This document shows, piece after piece, positions 21,450-31,027 of a stretch of DNA of 64,000 nt. The DNA comes from SIG78 sp036677805 (GTDB lineage: Bacteria; Verrucomicrobiota; Lentisphaeria; Victivallales; Victivallaceae). Every line of letters begins with the position of its first letter. The first letter of the stretch is position 1. Below the pieces are notes generated by a model. It had not been told where the DNA came from and ran no database searches. It worked only from the letters and a program-made list of their open reading frames with translations. The position numbers were made by a program, and so were the translations under genes. The stretch is from NCBI GenBank assembly GCA_036677805.1, contig JAVBVS010000022.1, forward strand, positions 1 to 64,000, written 5' to 3'.

Positions 21450-23198
21450 ATGAGAATGAATCCGACAGCTATGCGGATCGGATATTTTGAACATTGGAGT
21501 CAGCCGGAATACCGTCTGGTCGATTTCCTGCGCGACGAGTTGAAGCTGACGGTCGAGAAAATCGATTACTCGCGTCCCGGTTATCTGGACGGTTTCGATG
21601 CGGTCATCATCGAGCAGAACGGTTTCAATGACTATATCGAGAATGATGACGCTTATTTTCAACAGTTCGTCCGCGAAGGCGGCATCTGCTGGTTCATGCA
21701 TCAGGATTACCGGCGCTGGGCGCCTTACTTCATCCCGCCCGAAGCCGGATATGCCATGCTGGTCCATCGTTATGTCACTACCATCGCCGCCGGCAACCGG
21801 CACTACAAGTGTTATATGATGCCCACGGTGGAACCGGCGGGACGGCGGCTCTTTGCCGAACCCGAACGGATTCTGCCCGAAGATTTGATTTTCTGGCGGG
21901 TCCGGGGAAACTCCTTCGGCATTGCCCGCGGCGAGGAGCGGAATCCGCCCGAAATAATTGCCGGCACCGCCACCGCCTGCGCGATACCGGAAGCGGATGG
22001 TCCATGGGAAATTCTGGCAAGCTATTGCGATCCCGGAGTACGTGACGGTGCCTTGATCCTGCAAAGCCGATACGGCCGGGGGCTCTATTTCTGGAACCAG
22101 ATTCTGTTTCCGGAAATGTTGGACGAGCATGCCGGGCAGGTTCTGAATTTCTGGAAAAAATACGTGCCGAACGTACTGGCTCATTTTCGGCGTTTCCGCG
22201 CCGGAGCGCCGACGGCGCTGCCGTCGGCGCCGACGGTGCGTCCGGTCAAGCGCAATTACCGCATGGCCATTCACCTTCACAGTCTGGAATGGTACGGCGG
22301 CGACAGTTCGCTCGGGACTATTCAGGCGATGATGCGCGCCAGGAATTTCGATATTGCGTCACTCGCGGTCAAATCGGCGGAGCCTTATCACGGCAATATG
22401 GACCTTGACCGTTACTGCGACGACCGGGTATTATTCCTTCACGGCCAGGAATATCATCCTTTCAACTGGCACGATTCGCACGACGACTGCGGCCACAACA
22501 CCTATCATTTGCTGGCGATCGGCATCGATCCGGATGCCTACACCCCGGGCTTCACCCGCAGCCTTTTTTCCGATGCGGAAATCGATGATTATTTGAATCG
22601 GGCGATCGCTTACGTCCATGCGCATGGCGGTGCGGTTTGTGCGACGCATCCCTATTGCGATTACTGGCATCATTATCCGATCGACGGCGTGGACATGGAA
22701 GAACTCCGGCCGCTGAGCGGAACCGATTGGGAACGGTTTTATCTGAATGGCGGTCGGGCGGCGCTGATGAACTCGGTCGATCTTTTCGGCGCCCAACGGC
22801 TGCTTGACAATCCGGCGGTCAACTTTCTCTATACCGATGTCAATCCGCCCGACCGCGCCGCCGTGGTGCGCGCGGTCAAAGCCGGACATTGCATTGCCGC
22901 CATTCACTTCGCGGAATGTGATATTGCTTTGGGGAATTTTCTGCCGGGCGACGAAATTGCGCGGGAAGTTGCGACTGCCGGAATCTTGCGGATCGCGGCC
23001 CGCGCCGAAGAGGGGCGGAATTTAACGGAAATACGAATTTATGCGGCGGAGAAAATCCTTTGTCGCCAAAGTTGCGCTGCCGAAACCGTGGCGTTCGAAT
23101 TTGCGCTGACCGGCATGACGCCGGAAGGTTTCATCCGGGTCGAAATCGCCGGAGAGCGCGGTGCATTCGCGGCATCGACGCCATTTTATCTGATTTGA
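21450..23198 (+). CDS. Two-domain protein: ThuA/GATase-like plus PHP-like
   Basis: The 582-residue protein has no signal peptide. Residues about 8-250 look like a glutamine-amidotransferase/ThuA-like fold (GFDAVIIEQNGFNDY, FVREGGICWFMHQDYRRWAP, RYGRGLYFWNQ). Residues about 270-500 resemble a PHP metallohydrolase: IHLHSLEWYGG near the start, LFLHGQEYH, AVCATHPYCDYWHHYPI. Histidine spacing fits metal binding but is not exactly canonical. A C-terminal strand-rich part follows. The gene follows the pseudopilin closely and probably takes part in sugar metabolism; the substrate is unknown. Confidence 0.55.
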   Translation: MRMNPTAMRIGYFEHWSQPEYRLVDFLRDELKLTVEKIDYSRPGYLDGFDAVIIEQNGFNDYIENDDAYFQQFVREGGICWFMHQDYRRWAPYFIPPEAGYAMLVHRYVTTIAAGNRHYKCYMMPTVEPAGRRLFAEPERILPEDLIFWRVRGNSFGIARGEERNPPEIIAGTATACAIPEADGPWEILASYCDPGVRDGALILQSRYGRGLYFWNQILFPEMLDEHAGQVLNFWKKYVPNVLAHFRRFRAGAPTALPSAPTVRPVKRNYRMAIHLHSLEWYGGDSSLGTIQAMMRARNFDIASLAVKSAEPYHGNMDLDRYCDDRVLFLHGQEYHPFNWHDSHDDCGHNTYHLLAIGIDPDAYTPGFTRSLFSDAEIDDYLNRAIAYVHAHGGAVCATHPYCDYWHHYPIDGVDMEELRPLSGTDWERFYLNGGRAALMNSVDLFGAQRLLDNPAVNFLYTDVNPPDRAAVVRAVKAGHCIAAIHFAECDIALGNFLPGDEIAREVATAGILRIAARAEEGRNLTEIRIYAAEKILCRQSCAAETVAFEFALTGMTPEGFIRVEIAGERGAFAASTPFYLI

Positions 23199-23239
23199 AT
23201 TGTTTTAGTGTTCACCCAATCATAAGAAAGGAAGCATCC

Positions 23240-26200
23240 ATGAAGCGCAAATGGGGGTTGGTGTTTTTGCTGGCCGTATCCGGATTGTTCGGATTTGCGG
23301 CGGAGGTGGTCAATGCCAAACTCGACCAGCCGGGAACTTTGCCGCTCGGACAGGGGGTCGCCGTGGATGGCGAATTCGCCGAGGGCAAATATCTTGTACT
23401 CGGCGAACGCGGGCTGATGCTGCCGGTACGCGGATTGTTGAAGGATGCCGGGACGGTGCTGGTCAGGGTCAAGCTGCTGCCGACCAGAGAGCCGCTGATC
23501 GTGCCGCGATATCTCGTGACTTTGCGGACCGCAAGCCGCCTGAGCGCCGGATTCGTTTTCTTCCCGCAGGATCGGCAACTCCAGTTCGGATTCGGCGATC
23601 GCGACAGGCAGTTCCATCACCGGTTCAAGGAGAAACTGGAATTCAACCGCGACTACACTTTGGCATTCACGTATGACGGCACGGCGGTACGTATTTTTCT
23701 GGACGGCAGGATGGCCGCCGAATACCCCCAGCCGCTGCCGGTCGAAGCCGAAGTCCGCAATATCAATCTCGGACCTTACAAAGACGGTTGGAATGCACCT
23801 AAAAACTGGGGGAACGATACGCTTTTCTCCGAGGTTCGCGTCTGGGACAAAGCTCTGACTCCGGCTGAAATCGCGGAACTTTCCGGCGTGAAATTCACCC
23901 CGCTGACCGAAACCCGACCGGCGGCGCTGACGGTCCCGGCCCGCCATGGCGTCGTTCCGGCAATCGATGGCGAACTCACCGAAGAAACCTGGAAATTCGC
24001 CGCCTCCATGCCGCGCCTGATTTACGGGAATTTTCCGGAAAAAAGCGGCAGCTTGCCGCCGCACGGCTTCAAAGTGACCTATGACGACAAGAATTTCTAT
24101 TGCGCGTTCACCACTGCCTTCCCCGGCGGAGCACCGCTTCGGCAGGGAAACCTCCGGACGCAGGAGAGCGAACCCGAGGTGTGGGGCAGCGAATCGTTCG
24201 AGTTGTATCTTGAGGTCGGAAAAAATTTGTATCGCTTTGCCGGAAATGTCGCCGGCGGCACGACCGAATGGCGCGGCGTCGATGCCCGATGGGACGGCGC
24301 GTGGGAATACAAAACCATTCTGAAAATGCGCATCGATGATTCTTTGCTGTGGTCGGGGGAAATCGCGATCCCATGGTCGACGCTGGAGCTTTCCGGGCCG
24401 CCCCGGGAGGGAATCGGATTCAATTTCTGCCGCAGCTGGAAATTGCCGGAAGTCGGCACCCATAGTTCGCTGAATTACAACGGGAAGCAGTATGATGAAA
24501 ATCTTGTGAAGCTCACGTTCGGTCCCGCGCCGACATTACAGATACTGGACCAGAACGATCCGGGCACGGGAGAATATACGGAGGAATTTGCGCTTGGCAG
24601 CGTTGCGGGCGGCAAAGTCAATTATACGTTGGCATTGGCCAAACTTGACGGCAGCGCCGAGCCGCTGGAACTCTTCAATCGTGATTTTACGCTCCAGCCG
24701 GGCGAGTACTTTACCGAAAAATTGACCAATAGAATTATGGCGTCCGGGTATGACTGTCTGCTGTATACGCTCTCGTCAGGGGGCAAAATCGCCATGCGCG
24801 AAATCGTCCCGTTCAAACTTTCCGAGGACTATCTTTCGCTGCAAAAACTATTTCTTCAAGAAAAGTTGCTGATCAGACTCAAACCGGCGATGCTCAAAAA
24901 CAAATTTGGCAGCGAATTCATCCCCGAACTCCGGTTGACCGGCCCCGACGGCAAGGTTTTGTATCGGCAGTCCGCTGCCGGCGGCAGCATCGAAATTCCG
25001 TTCGCTCGCGCCAATACCACCGGAAATTGCGTGCTTGAGCTGCTTAATCCTGCCGACGGGACGGTGCTGAATACCCGGGACTTTCAGTATCCGGGCATCG
25101 GAGAGTGGGAAAAGGTCGTTTTCGACAACCGGATTATTCCGCCGTTCACGGCGCTGAAGACGCAAACCGCCGCTCAGGGCATGACCGGTGCGATGTGGAA
25201 TCGGGTTTACACCTGGAATCATTCGCTGTTCCCGACGCAGATTGTCAGCGCCGGGACGCCGCTGCTGGCTGCGCCCGTCATTCTGGAGGTTTCCGGAAAG
25301 CCTGTGAGCGAAGCTCAATTCCGGCCCGGAACAATCGCCGATTACCGGACCGAATTCACCGCCACGGCCCGGGATGCGGTCTGCAAGGTCGAAAATTCCG
25401 GCTGGATCGAATATGACGGCGTGAGCTGGAATGAAGTGAGCGTCACGGCCGAACAACCGCTGGAAAATATTCGTCTCAAAATTGCGTTGCCCCGGACGCT
25501 GGGCAAATACATTCATGCCTGCGGCGTCGGCAATTGGGCCAGCCAGATTACCGCGCCGGTGGGAGATGAAAAACGCGCATTGCCGTTTCAGCCGGTGGTC
25601 TGGCTGGGCATGGAGGACAAGGGGCTGTGCTTCTTTACCGAAAGCCGCGCCACCTGGAGTTCGCCGGTCCAGCAAAGCTATGTGCTCGATCCCGTCGGTG
25701 ACACCCTGGTATTGCAAGTGGAGCTGGCGCCGCAGCTCGCCGCCGGAAAAACTTTGAAATTCGGCTTCGGACTGCTCGCTTCACCGGTCCGTCCGCTGCC
25801 GGCGAATTATCCGCTGAACACATTTTCCTGGAATTACTGTACGCCGCTCAACCGCTCCGGCCAGGTTCCGGTCAACGCGATCGCCTATATCGCCAATCAG
25901 TCGGCGGGCGATCTCGGCAGTTTCTTCGGCGATCAGAATACCCCGGAATGCCGTTCTTCGCTGGAGGGCAACCGCAAGGCTGCGAAAGCGGCGCTGGCCG
26001 ACGGCAGCCGTCCTGTCCCCTATACCTGCGCCCGATATCTTTCAGTACGCTATCCGGAAATGGCGGCTTTCAAGGATGAATGGGAAATCCTCCCCGAAAT
26101 CGCCATGGATTACGATCACACCGGACATTTCGTTTACGATTGTTGCCCGACCACCGGCGCAAGCGCATTTTTCGCACTGCACGCCGCCGGCATGTTCAAG

Positions 26201-27130
26201 GCGATTCCCGAATTGCGCGGTATGTATTTCGACTTCGGGAACGCCGGGGAATGCAACAATGAGCTGCACGGCTGTTCCCAGCGCTATCCGCTTCTGGCTC
26301 AACGCGAATTCTATCGCCGTATCGCGCTCGCGCAGCTTGACGCCGGGATTCAGGACCCGGTCATTGTGGTGCATAATACCGATAAGCTCCTGCTGCCCGC
26401 ATTCACCTTCGCAACCCATCTGCTGAATGGTGAACGGGTGCGGCAGGCCTCCAGCTCCATTCTGCATAACAAGAAGGATATTCTCGACTCCTATGAATTG
26501 CCGGTCTTCGCCAGCGAGCTTGCGACGCTGCCCTTCGGCATCGCCAACAGTGTTTACATGCCGTTCGACCGATTGAGCGAACGTTTCGGCGGCGACGAGG
26601 AGGATGAACCCTATAAATTTCGCATGACCAAGGCGGCGATGGCTGCGACATTGATTCACAACACCGTGCCTTGCCTCTGGCGGATGCACTACGGAATTTT
26701 CGACAAACTGTTGCGCCATTACGCCCGCTTCGAGGTGCCCGAAGCCCATTTCTTCGGCTACTGGGAAAACCCGGTCAAGGTGATTGAAGGCCAGGATGTC
26801 TATGTCAGCGTCTACCGCCACAAGAATGCCGACCGGGCGCTGCTGGTGATCGGCCATGTCGGCAAGCCGCATACCGATCAGGATATTACTCTGGAACTCG
26901 ATCCGGCCAAACTCAAATTGCACGATCTGCACCACGCGGTCGACCTGATGACCGCGCCCGACCCGGATTACGAATGGCTGCTTCAACGTCGCCGGGAAAA
27001 AAATGTGCCGGCGGTACGGGCGCCGCTGGCATTGGGTGATTTCGGCAGCAAAATCATCGCGTTCGACGGCAAAATCCTGAAGATGAAGCTCGCATTTCAC
27101 AGTTTTGCCATTGTCGAACTGACCGAATAG
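23240..27130 (+). CDS. Large exported glycoside-hydrolase-like protein
   Basis: From the ATG at 23240 (AAGGAAGCATCC upstream) the product has 1296 residues. Residues 1-21 are a signal peptide. A LamG/concanavalin-like domain spans about 25-215 (RIFLDGRMAAEYPQPLP), a CBM9-like DOMON region about 235-430 (AIDGELTEETWKFAASM; VTYDDKNFYCAFTT), and the C-terminal 700 residues look like a DUF6067/GH123-type barrel with RGMYFDFGNAGECNNELHG and VVHNTDK. It likely cleaves a host or dietary glycan outside the cytoplasm. Catalytic residues cannot be named with confidence. Confidence 0.65.
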   Translation: MKRKWGLVFLLAVSGLFGFAAEVVNAKLDQPGTLPLGQGVAVDGEFAEGKYLVLGERGLMLPVRGLLKDAGTVLVRVKLLPTREPLIVPRYLVTLRTASRLSAGFVFFPQDRQLQFGFGDRDRQFHHRFKEKLEFNRDYTLAFTYDGTAVRIFLDGRMAAEYPQPLPVEAEVRNINLGPYKDGWNAPKNWGNDTLFSEVRVWDKALTPAEIAELSGVKFTPLTETRPAALTVPARHGVVPAIDGELTEETWKFAASMPRLIYGNFPEKSGSLPPHGFKVTYDDKNFYCAFTTAFPGGAPLRQGNLRTQESEPEVWGSESFELYLEVGKNLYRFAGNVAGGTTEWRGVDARWDGAWEYKTILKMRIDDSLLWSGEIAIPWSTLELSGPPREGIGFNFCRSWKLPEVGTHSSLNYNGKQYDENLVKLTFGPAPTLQILDQNDPGTGEYTEEFALGSVAGGKVNYTLALAKLDGSAEPLELFNRDFTLQPGEYFTEKLTNRIMASGYDCLLYTLSSGGKIAMREIVPFKLSEDYLSLQKLFLQEKLLIRLKPAMLKNKFGSEFIPELRLTGPDGKVLYRQSAAGGSIEIPFARANTTGNCVLELLNPADGTVLNTRDFQYPGIGEWEKVVFDNRIIPPFTALKTQTAAQGMTGAMWNRVYTWNHSLFPTQIVSAGTPLLAAPVILEVSGKPVSEAQFRPGTIADYRTEFTATARDAVCKVENSGWIEYDGVSWNEVSVTAEQPLENIRLKIALPRTLGKYIHACGVGNWASQITAPVGDEKRALPFQPVVWLGMEDKGLCFFTESRATWSSPVQQSYVLDPVGDTLVLQVELAPQLAAGKTLKFGFGLLASPVRPLPANYPLNTFSWNYCTPLNRSGQVPVNAIAYIANQSAGDLGSFFGDQNTPECRSSLEGNRKAAKAALADGSRPVPYTCARYLSVRYPEMAAFKDEWEILPEIAMDYDHTGHFVYDCCPTTGASAFFALHAAGMFKAIPELRGMYFDFGNAGECNNELHGCSQRYPLLAQREFYRRIALAQLDAGIQDPVIVVHNTDKLLLPAFTFATHLLNGERVRQASSSILHNKKDILDSYELPVFASELATLPFGIANSVYMPFDRLSERFGGDEEDEPYKFRMTKAAMAATLIHNTVPCLWRMHYGIFDKLLRHYARFEVPEAHFFGYWENPVKVIEGQDVYVSVYRHKNADRALLVIGHVGKPHTDQDITLELDPAKLKLHDLHHAVDLMTAPDPDYEWLLQRRREKNVPAVRAPLALGDFGSKIIAFDGKILKMKLAFHSFAIVELTE

Positions 27131-27145
27131 GCCGAACTGCCGGCT

Positions 27146-27191
27146 CCTGGCCATGGCGTTCCCGACATAAAAACGCGGAGCCATGGCCAGG
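27146..27191. repeat. 12-bp perfect inverted repeat between two gene units
   Basis: CCTGGCCATGGC (27146-27157) and GCCATGGCCAGG (27180-27191) pair perfectly around a 22-base loop. There is no T-run after the stem, so it is not a clear terminator; it may be a regulator site or a stabilising 3' hairpin. The remaining spacer to 27451 shows no gene. Confidence 0.45.
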
Positions 27192-27451
27192 TTGTCAACA
27201 GGACTCCTTATCCATCAGAAAATTACATTTCTTTCTCCGCTGTTCTTCTGGCTTTTTGAAAAATCCGGTTTATATTAAGCGGATAAACATTCGTTTTTCA
27301 TCGCGGAAATGAATATCGGGCAGCGTCCTTGCCGTCATTTTGCCGCCGGGCGGAAATGGGGGGCTGTACCATGTCGGACAACTGCAGGATTGGCCGGCGA
27401 GTGATGAATACGGTGTTGCGCGGCGAATCATCAGTCAGTAAGGAGTCGGGC

Positions 27452-29788
27452 ATGAATCAAATTTTTCCTGTCGTGCCGGAAAACATCAGTCAGTTCGAGC
27501 TTTTTTCCACCTTTCCCGGTGCGGATGTCACCGCCGGAAACTTCTATTTTCTGGCCTGCCGCAAGACCATGCTTGCGACAATCCCCGGCGATGCGAAAAT
27601 TCATGTCACCGCCCATACCCGCTATGTCCTTTACGTCAATGGCGTCCGGGTCGGACAGGGGCCGGAAACCGGCAGCGACGGGCACGTTTATATCGATACT
27701 TTTGATGTCGCCGCCCTGCTGCGTCCGGGCGAAAATATGATTGCGCTCGAAATCGGCCATCAAGGGGATCATTTCCGGACTTGCGTACCGTCGATTCCCG
27801 ATTTCTGGTGCCGTCTCACTCCGGAAGATGTTTTTGGCGCCGGTCCCGGGGCGTGGCAGGTCTGCCGCGACCCGTCGCGGGTGGCGAATTCGCCCGAATT
27901 CACCTTCCAGATGGGCTATACCGTGGTCCGCGACTTGCGCCGTCTGCCCGAAAGCTGGAGTGTGAATCCGGAATTGCTGTCAGGCTGGATGGCCGCGGGA
28001 GAAGCGGAGAATCCCAATCGCGTTCCGCTGGGCTGGCGTGATATCCGGCCGCTTACCGATGATTTTCTCCGGCCGGGAAAACCGGTCGCAGTCGGAATTC
28101 TTCCGCCGCAACGGATCGCGGCGGAAAGCGTGGATTTCGCATTCCATATCGACGGGGAAAAACGCACCCCCGATGCCTCGAAGTTCGATGCCGGCTCAGG
28201 AGCGCTTCATGCCGAAAAAGGCGAGGGCGCCTATCTGGTCTATGATTTCCGCCGCGAATTCTACGGCAGCGTGATCCTCGAAGTCGATGCGCCGTCCGGC
28301 GGTGTAGTGGACATGGTTTACGGCGAGATGCTGGAAGACGGGCGGCTTCAGGCCTACTATCCCTTTGAAGCCAAGCCGCGTGCCAAAACCGATTCCGAAG
28401 GACACACTTTCGCCGACCGCCATATTCTGCGGCCCGGCCGGAATACGGTGGAATTGCGGCTTCAGGAACGCGGCGGCCGGATTGTCGAACTGCTTTTTCG
28501 GAATTTCGGTCCGAAACTGGTGATTCGCGATTTCGGAATTGACAATCGGGTCTATCCGCTGGCCGACGGCGGCGGCAGTTTCCGCTCGGGCAACGAATAT
28601 TACAATCGGCTGTGGCAGATTTCCCGGCACACGGTCGAACACTGCGTCGGCGATCGTTTCATCGATTGTCCGTGGCGCGAACAGGCTTTCTGGATCAATG
28701 ATTTCGTGGTTTCGGGGCTTTATTATTTCATGCTGACCGCCGATCCGAAACTGGTCCGCCATTGCCTTGCGCTGGCGGTCGACGGGTTCTATCACTACGG
28801 CGACATGCCCGCGGTTTATCCGGCGGGCGATCCGCTCTTTTTCCCGAGCATGCCGAGCCTGTGGCTGATGGGAGTTTACGATTACTACATGTACAGCGGC
28901 GACGAATCGATACGCGGCGAAATGTCGCAGGCGATCGACGACATCATGGGGGAATACGACCGGCTGGGACAGGGCGATATTCTGGTCCCCAACCACGAAG
29001 TCTGGTGGAACTTCATCGACCTTGGCTACGCCGACGCCAAGGTCGAAATCAAAGGCCACAGCACGCTGCTCAACGCCCTGCGCATGACCGCCTGTCACCA
29101 GGCGGCGCAACTCCATATCGATCCGGTTCGGCAGGAGTATTACCGCCGCAAGAGCGCCGCGATTGGCGAAGCCATGGTGAAAGTGCTCTGGGATGCGCCG
29201 AACCGGCGTTTCCGCGACAGCGACCGGCCGGGCTTCGGCTATGAGACATTCAGCGTCCATCCCGCCGCGCTGCTGCTGACATTCGACCTGCTTCCGGAAT
29301 ATCACGATGATTTCGCCCGGACGCTGGTCGATCCCGGCGCCATTCCCGCCGAGCCCTATTTCCAGCGCTATGTGCTGGAGGCCATGGGCAAACGCGGTCT
29401 GTACGCCGAGGCGGAACGAATCATCAACACATTGTGGAAAAAGATGATCGACACGAAATCGCCGACGCTTTGGGAAATTGCGCTCAAAGGCCCCAAGGCC
29501 CGGGGCATTTCGCAGAGTCTCTGCCATGCCTGGGCGGCGGCGCCGCTCTCCTATGCGGCGCGGACGCTGGCTGGAATCATCCCGTTTCGTCCGGGTTTCG
29601 CTGAATTTTCATTCGCGCCGGGCAAAGGCGTTTCCGATGAATTTCAGCTCCGCCAGCCGACGCCGCAGGGATGCATCAAGGTCGTGCGCAAAGGCCGTAA
29701 CTACACCTTGACCGTTCCCTCCCAGACCGTCGCCGTCCTGAGCGACGGCAGGCGGCTGGCGGCGGGGACGCATCGGCTTACAGTCTGA
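27452..29788 (+). CDS. GH78-type alpha-L-rhamnosidase-like glycosidase
   Basis: From the ATG at 27452 (AAGGAGTCGGGC upstream) the protein has 778 residues and no signal peptide. N-terminal beta-sandwich regions (YVLYVNGVRVGQGPETG) precede an (alpha/alpha)6 barrel: DCPWREQAFWINDF corresponds to the GH78 acidic motif, and SQSLCHAWAAAPLSYAARTL then P.RPGFAEFSFAP is the characteristic C-terminal signature. It would remove rhamnose from oligosaccharides in the cytoplasm. A related specificity within the GH78/GH106-like clan is possible. It overlaps the convergent dehydrogenase gene by 11 bases. Confidence 0.78.
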   Translation: MNQIFPVVPENISQFELFSTFPGADVTAGNFYFLACRKTMLATIPGDAKIHVTAHTRYVLYVNGVRVGQGPETGSDGHVYIDTFDVAALLRPGENMIALEIGHQGDHFRTCVPSIPDFWCRLTPEDVFGAGPGAWQVCRDPSRVANSPEFTFQMGYTVVRDLRRLPESWSVNPELLSGWMAAGEAENPNRVPLGWRDIRPLTDDFLRPGKPVAVGILPPQRIAAESVDFAFHIDGEKRTPDASKFDAGSGALHAEKGEGAYLVYDFRREFYGSVILEVDAPSGGVVDMVYGEMLEDGRLQAYYPFEAKPRAKTDSEGHTFADRHILRPGRNTVELRLQERGGRIVELLFRNFGPKLVIRDFGIDNRVYPLADGGGSFRSGNEYYNRLWQISRHTVEHCVGDRFIDCPWREQAFWINDFVVSGLYYFMLTADPKLVRHCLALAVDGFYHYGDMPAVYPAGDPLFFPSMPSLWLMGVYDYYMYSGDESIRGEMSQAIDDIMGEYDRLGQGDILVPNHEVWWNFIDLGYADAKVEIKGHSTLLNALRMTACHQAAQLHIDPVRQEYYRRKSAAIGEAMVKVLWDAPNRRFRDSDRPGFGYETFSVHPAALLLTFDLLPEYHDDFARTLVDPGAIPAEPYFQRYVLEAMGKRGLYAEAERIINTLWKKMIDTKSPTLWEIALKGPKARGISQSLCHAWAAAPLSYAARTLAGIIPFRPGFAEFSFAPGKGVSDEFQLRQPTPQGCIKVVRKGRNYTLTVPSQTVAVLSDGRRLAAGTHRLTV

Positions 29789-30833
29789 TCCACCCGCCGA
29801 ACTTGTGCGCATCGTAGCAGCTCAGTACCAGATGCGCAGTGGCGGCGGCGTCTTCTCCGGTCACATAGGGAGCGCGATGCTCGCGGATCGCCGCGATGAT
29901 GTCGCGCATCTGCGCCGGATGGCCGCCGCCGTAATAACTTTTGGCGACCCGGAGCGCCGGATCGAGCTTACAGTCGGCAAATCCTTGGCGCACCGCCGCT
30001 TCGGCGGTTTCATCCCGGAACTTCACGAATCCCGGCTGCATGTCGATGTATTCGAGATAGCCTTCCGTGCCGGTGATGGCGAAAAGGTTGCGCCACGGCA
30101 TTCCGGCGCTGGAACTGGTCGCGGTAATCGTCGCCAGTGTCCCGGAACGGAATTTCAGCGCGATTGCGGCGGCGTCTTCGACTTCGATCACCGCTTCATG
30201 CGTACGGTTGGCGGTCACGGCGCTCACCGCTTCAACCTCGCCGAAAAAGTAGCGCATCAGATCGATGTGATGAATAGCCTGATTGATCAGCACGCCGCCG
30301 CCTTCGCAAGCCCGGGTGCCGCGCCACGGATCCGCCTGATAATATTCGGCGGTCCGCAGACAGCTCACATTCATCGCCACCGTCTGGATGGCGCCGAACC
30401 GGCCTTCCGCGATCAACTGCTTCAAATAGCGGTTGGTCGGTTCGAACCGGTGCTGAAAGATGCCGCTGAAGCACAACTCCGGATGGAACAGATGCTCCGC
30501 GGTCATGGCTTCGACCTTGGCATGGCTGGAACTCAACGCCTTTTCGCAGACCACATGCTTGCCGGCGCGCATGGCGGCCACGGCGATTTCCGAATGCGAC
30601 GCGTGGTCGGTGCCGATGGTGACCAGATCGACTTCCGGATCGTTCAATACTTCCCGGTAATCGGCCGTAACTCGTTCGATGTGGAATTGAGCACGTAATT
30701 TTTCCGCTTTTTCCGGCAGCAGGTCGCAGCACCATTTGATGGCCACATCCGGCAACTCGGCCAGACTTGCCGCATGGGTGGGCGCGATCACTCCGCAGCC
30801 GATGATTCCAATGGTGACTTTCTGTTCTTTCAT
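29778..30833 (-). CDS. Gfo/Idh/MocA-family oxidoreductase
   Basis: The 351-residue protein has the N-terminal Rossmann motif IGIIGCGVIAPTHAASL and the HVVCEKALSS motif (usually EKP; here EKA), with catalytic K kept. GGGVLINQAIHHIDLMRYFF carries the lysine-partner histidines of the C-terminal domain. These enzymes oxidise sugars or inositols with NAD(P). It is convergent to the rhamnosidase gene and has its own promoter region with repeated CTAGTCA boxes. The substrate is unknown. Confidence 0.85.
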   Translation of the reverse strand: MKEQKVTIGIIGCGVIAPTHAASLAELPDVAIKWCCDLLPEKAEKLRAQFHIERVTADYREVLNDPEVDLVTIGTDHASHSEIAVAAMRAGKHVVCEKALSSSHAKVEAMTAEHLFHPELCFSGIFQHRFEPTNRYLKQLIAEGRFGAIQTVAMNVSCLRTAEYYQADPWRGTRACEGGGVLINQAIHHIDLMRYFFGEVEAVSAVTANRTHEAVIEVEDAAAIALKFRSGTLATITATSSSAGMPWRNLFAITGTEGYLEYIDMQPGFVKFRDETAEAAVRQGFADCKLDPALRVAKSYYGGGHPAQMRDIIAAIREHRAPYVTGEDAAATAHLVLSCYDAHKFGGWIRL

Positions 30834-30871
30834 GACATGACCTCCCTTTTTCGGGTGTTAACGCGGTTTAG

Positions 30872-30907
30872 CTAGTCATCTTGCTATAAGTATAATTTGC
30901 CTAGTCA
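30872..30907 (-). promoter_or_regulatory. Promoter region with repeated CTAGTCA boxes
   Basis: CTAGTCA occurs at 30872-30878 and 30901-30907, 29 bases apart, with an AT-rich centre (TATAAGTATAATT) that would hold the -10 region of the minus-strand dehydrogenase gene. On the minus strand TTGACT at the distal box could double as -35. The spacing suggests two regulator half-sites. Confidence 0.4.
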
Positions 30908-31027
30908 ACAATTTCAAGTCCCGAATTGAAAAAACATCGAAAAAAATATCATCGGGAGCATTTCAGAGGAAAATCCGGTCTGAATACCAAGCGGGGGTTT
31001 CACGCGCGAAAGGAGGTTCCGTTTCCC

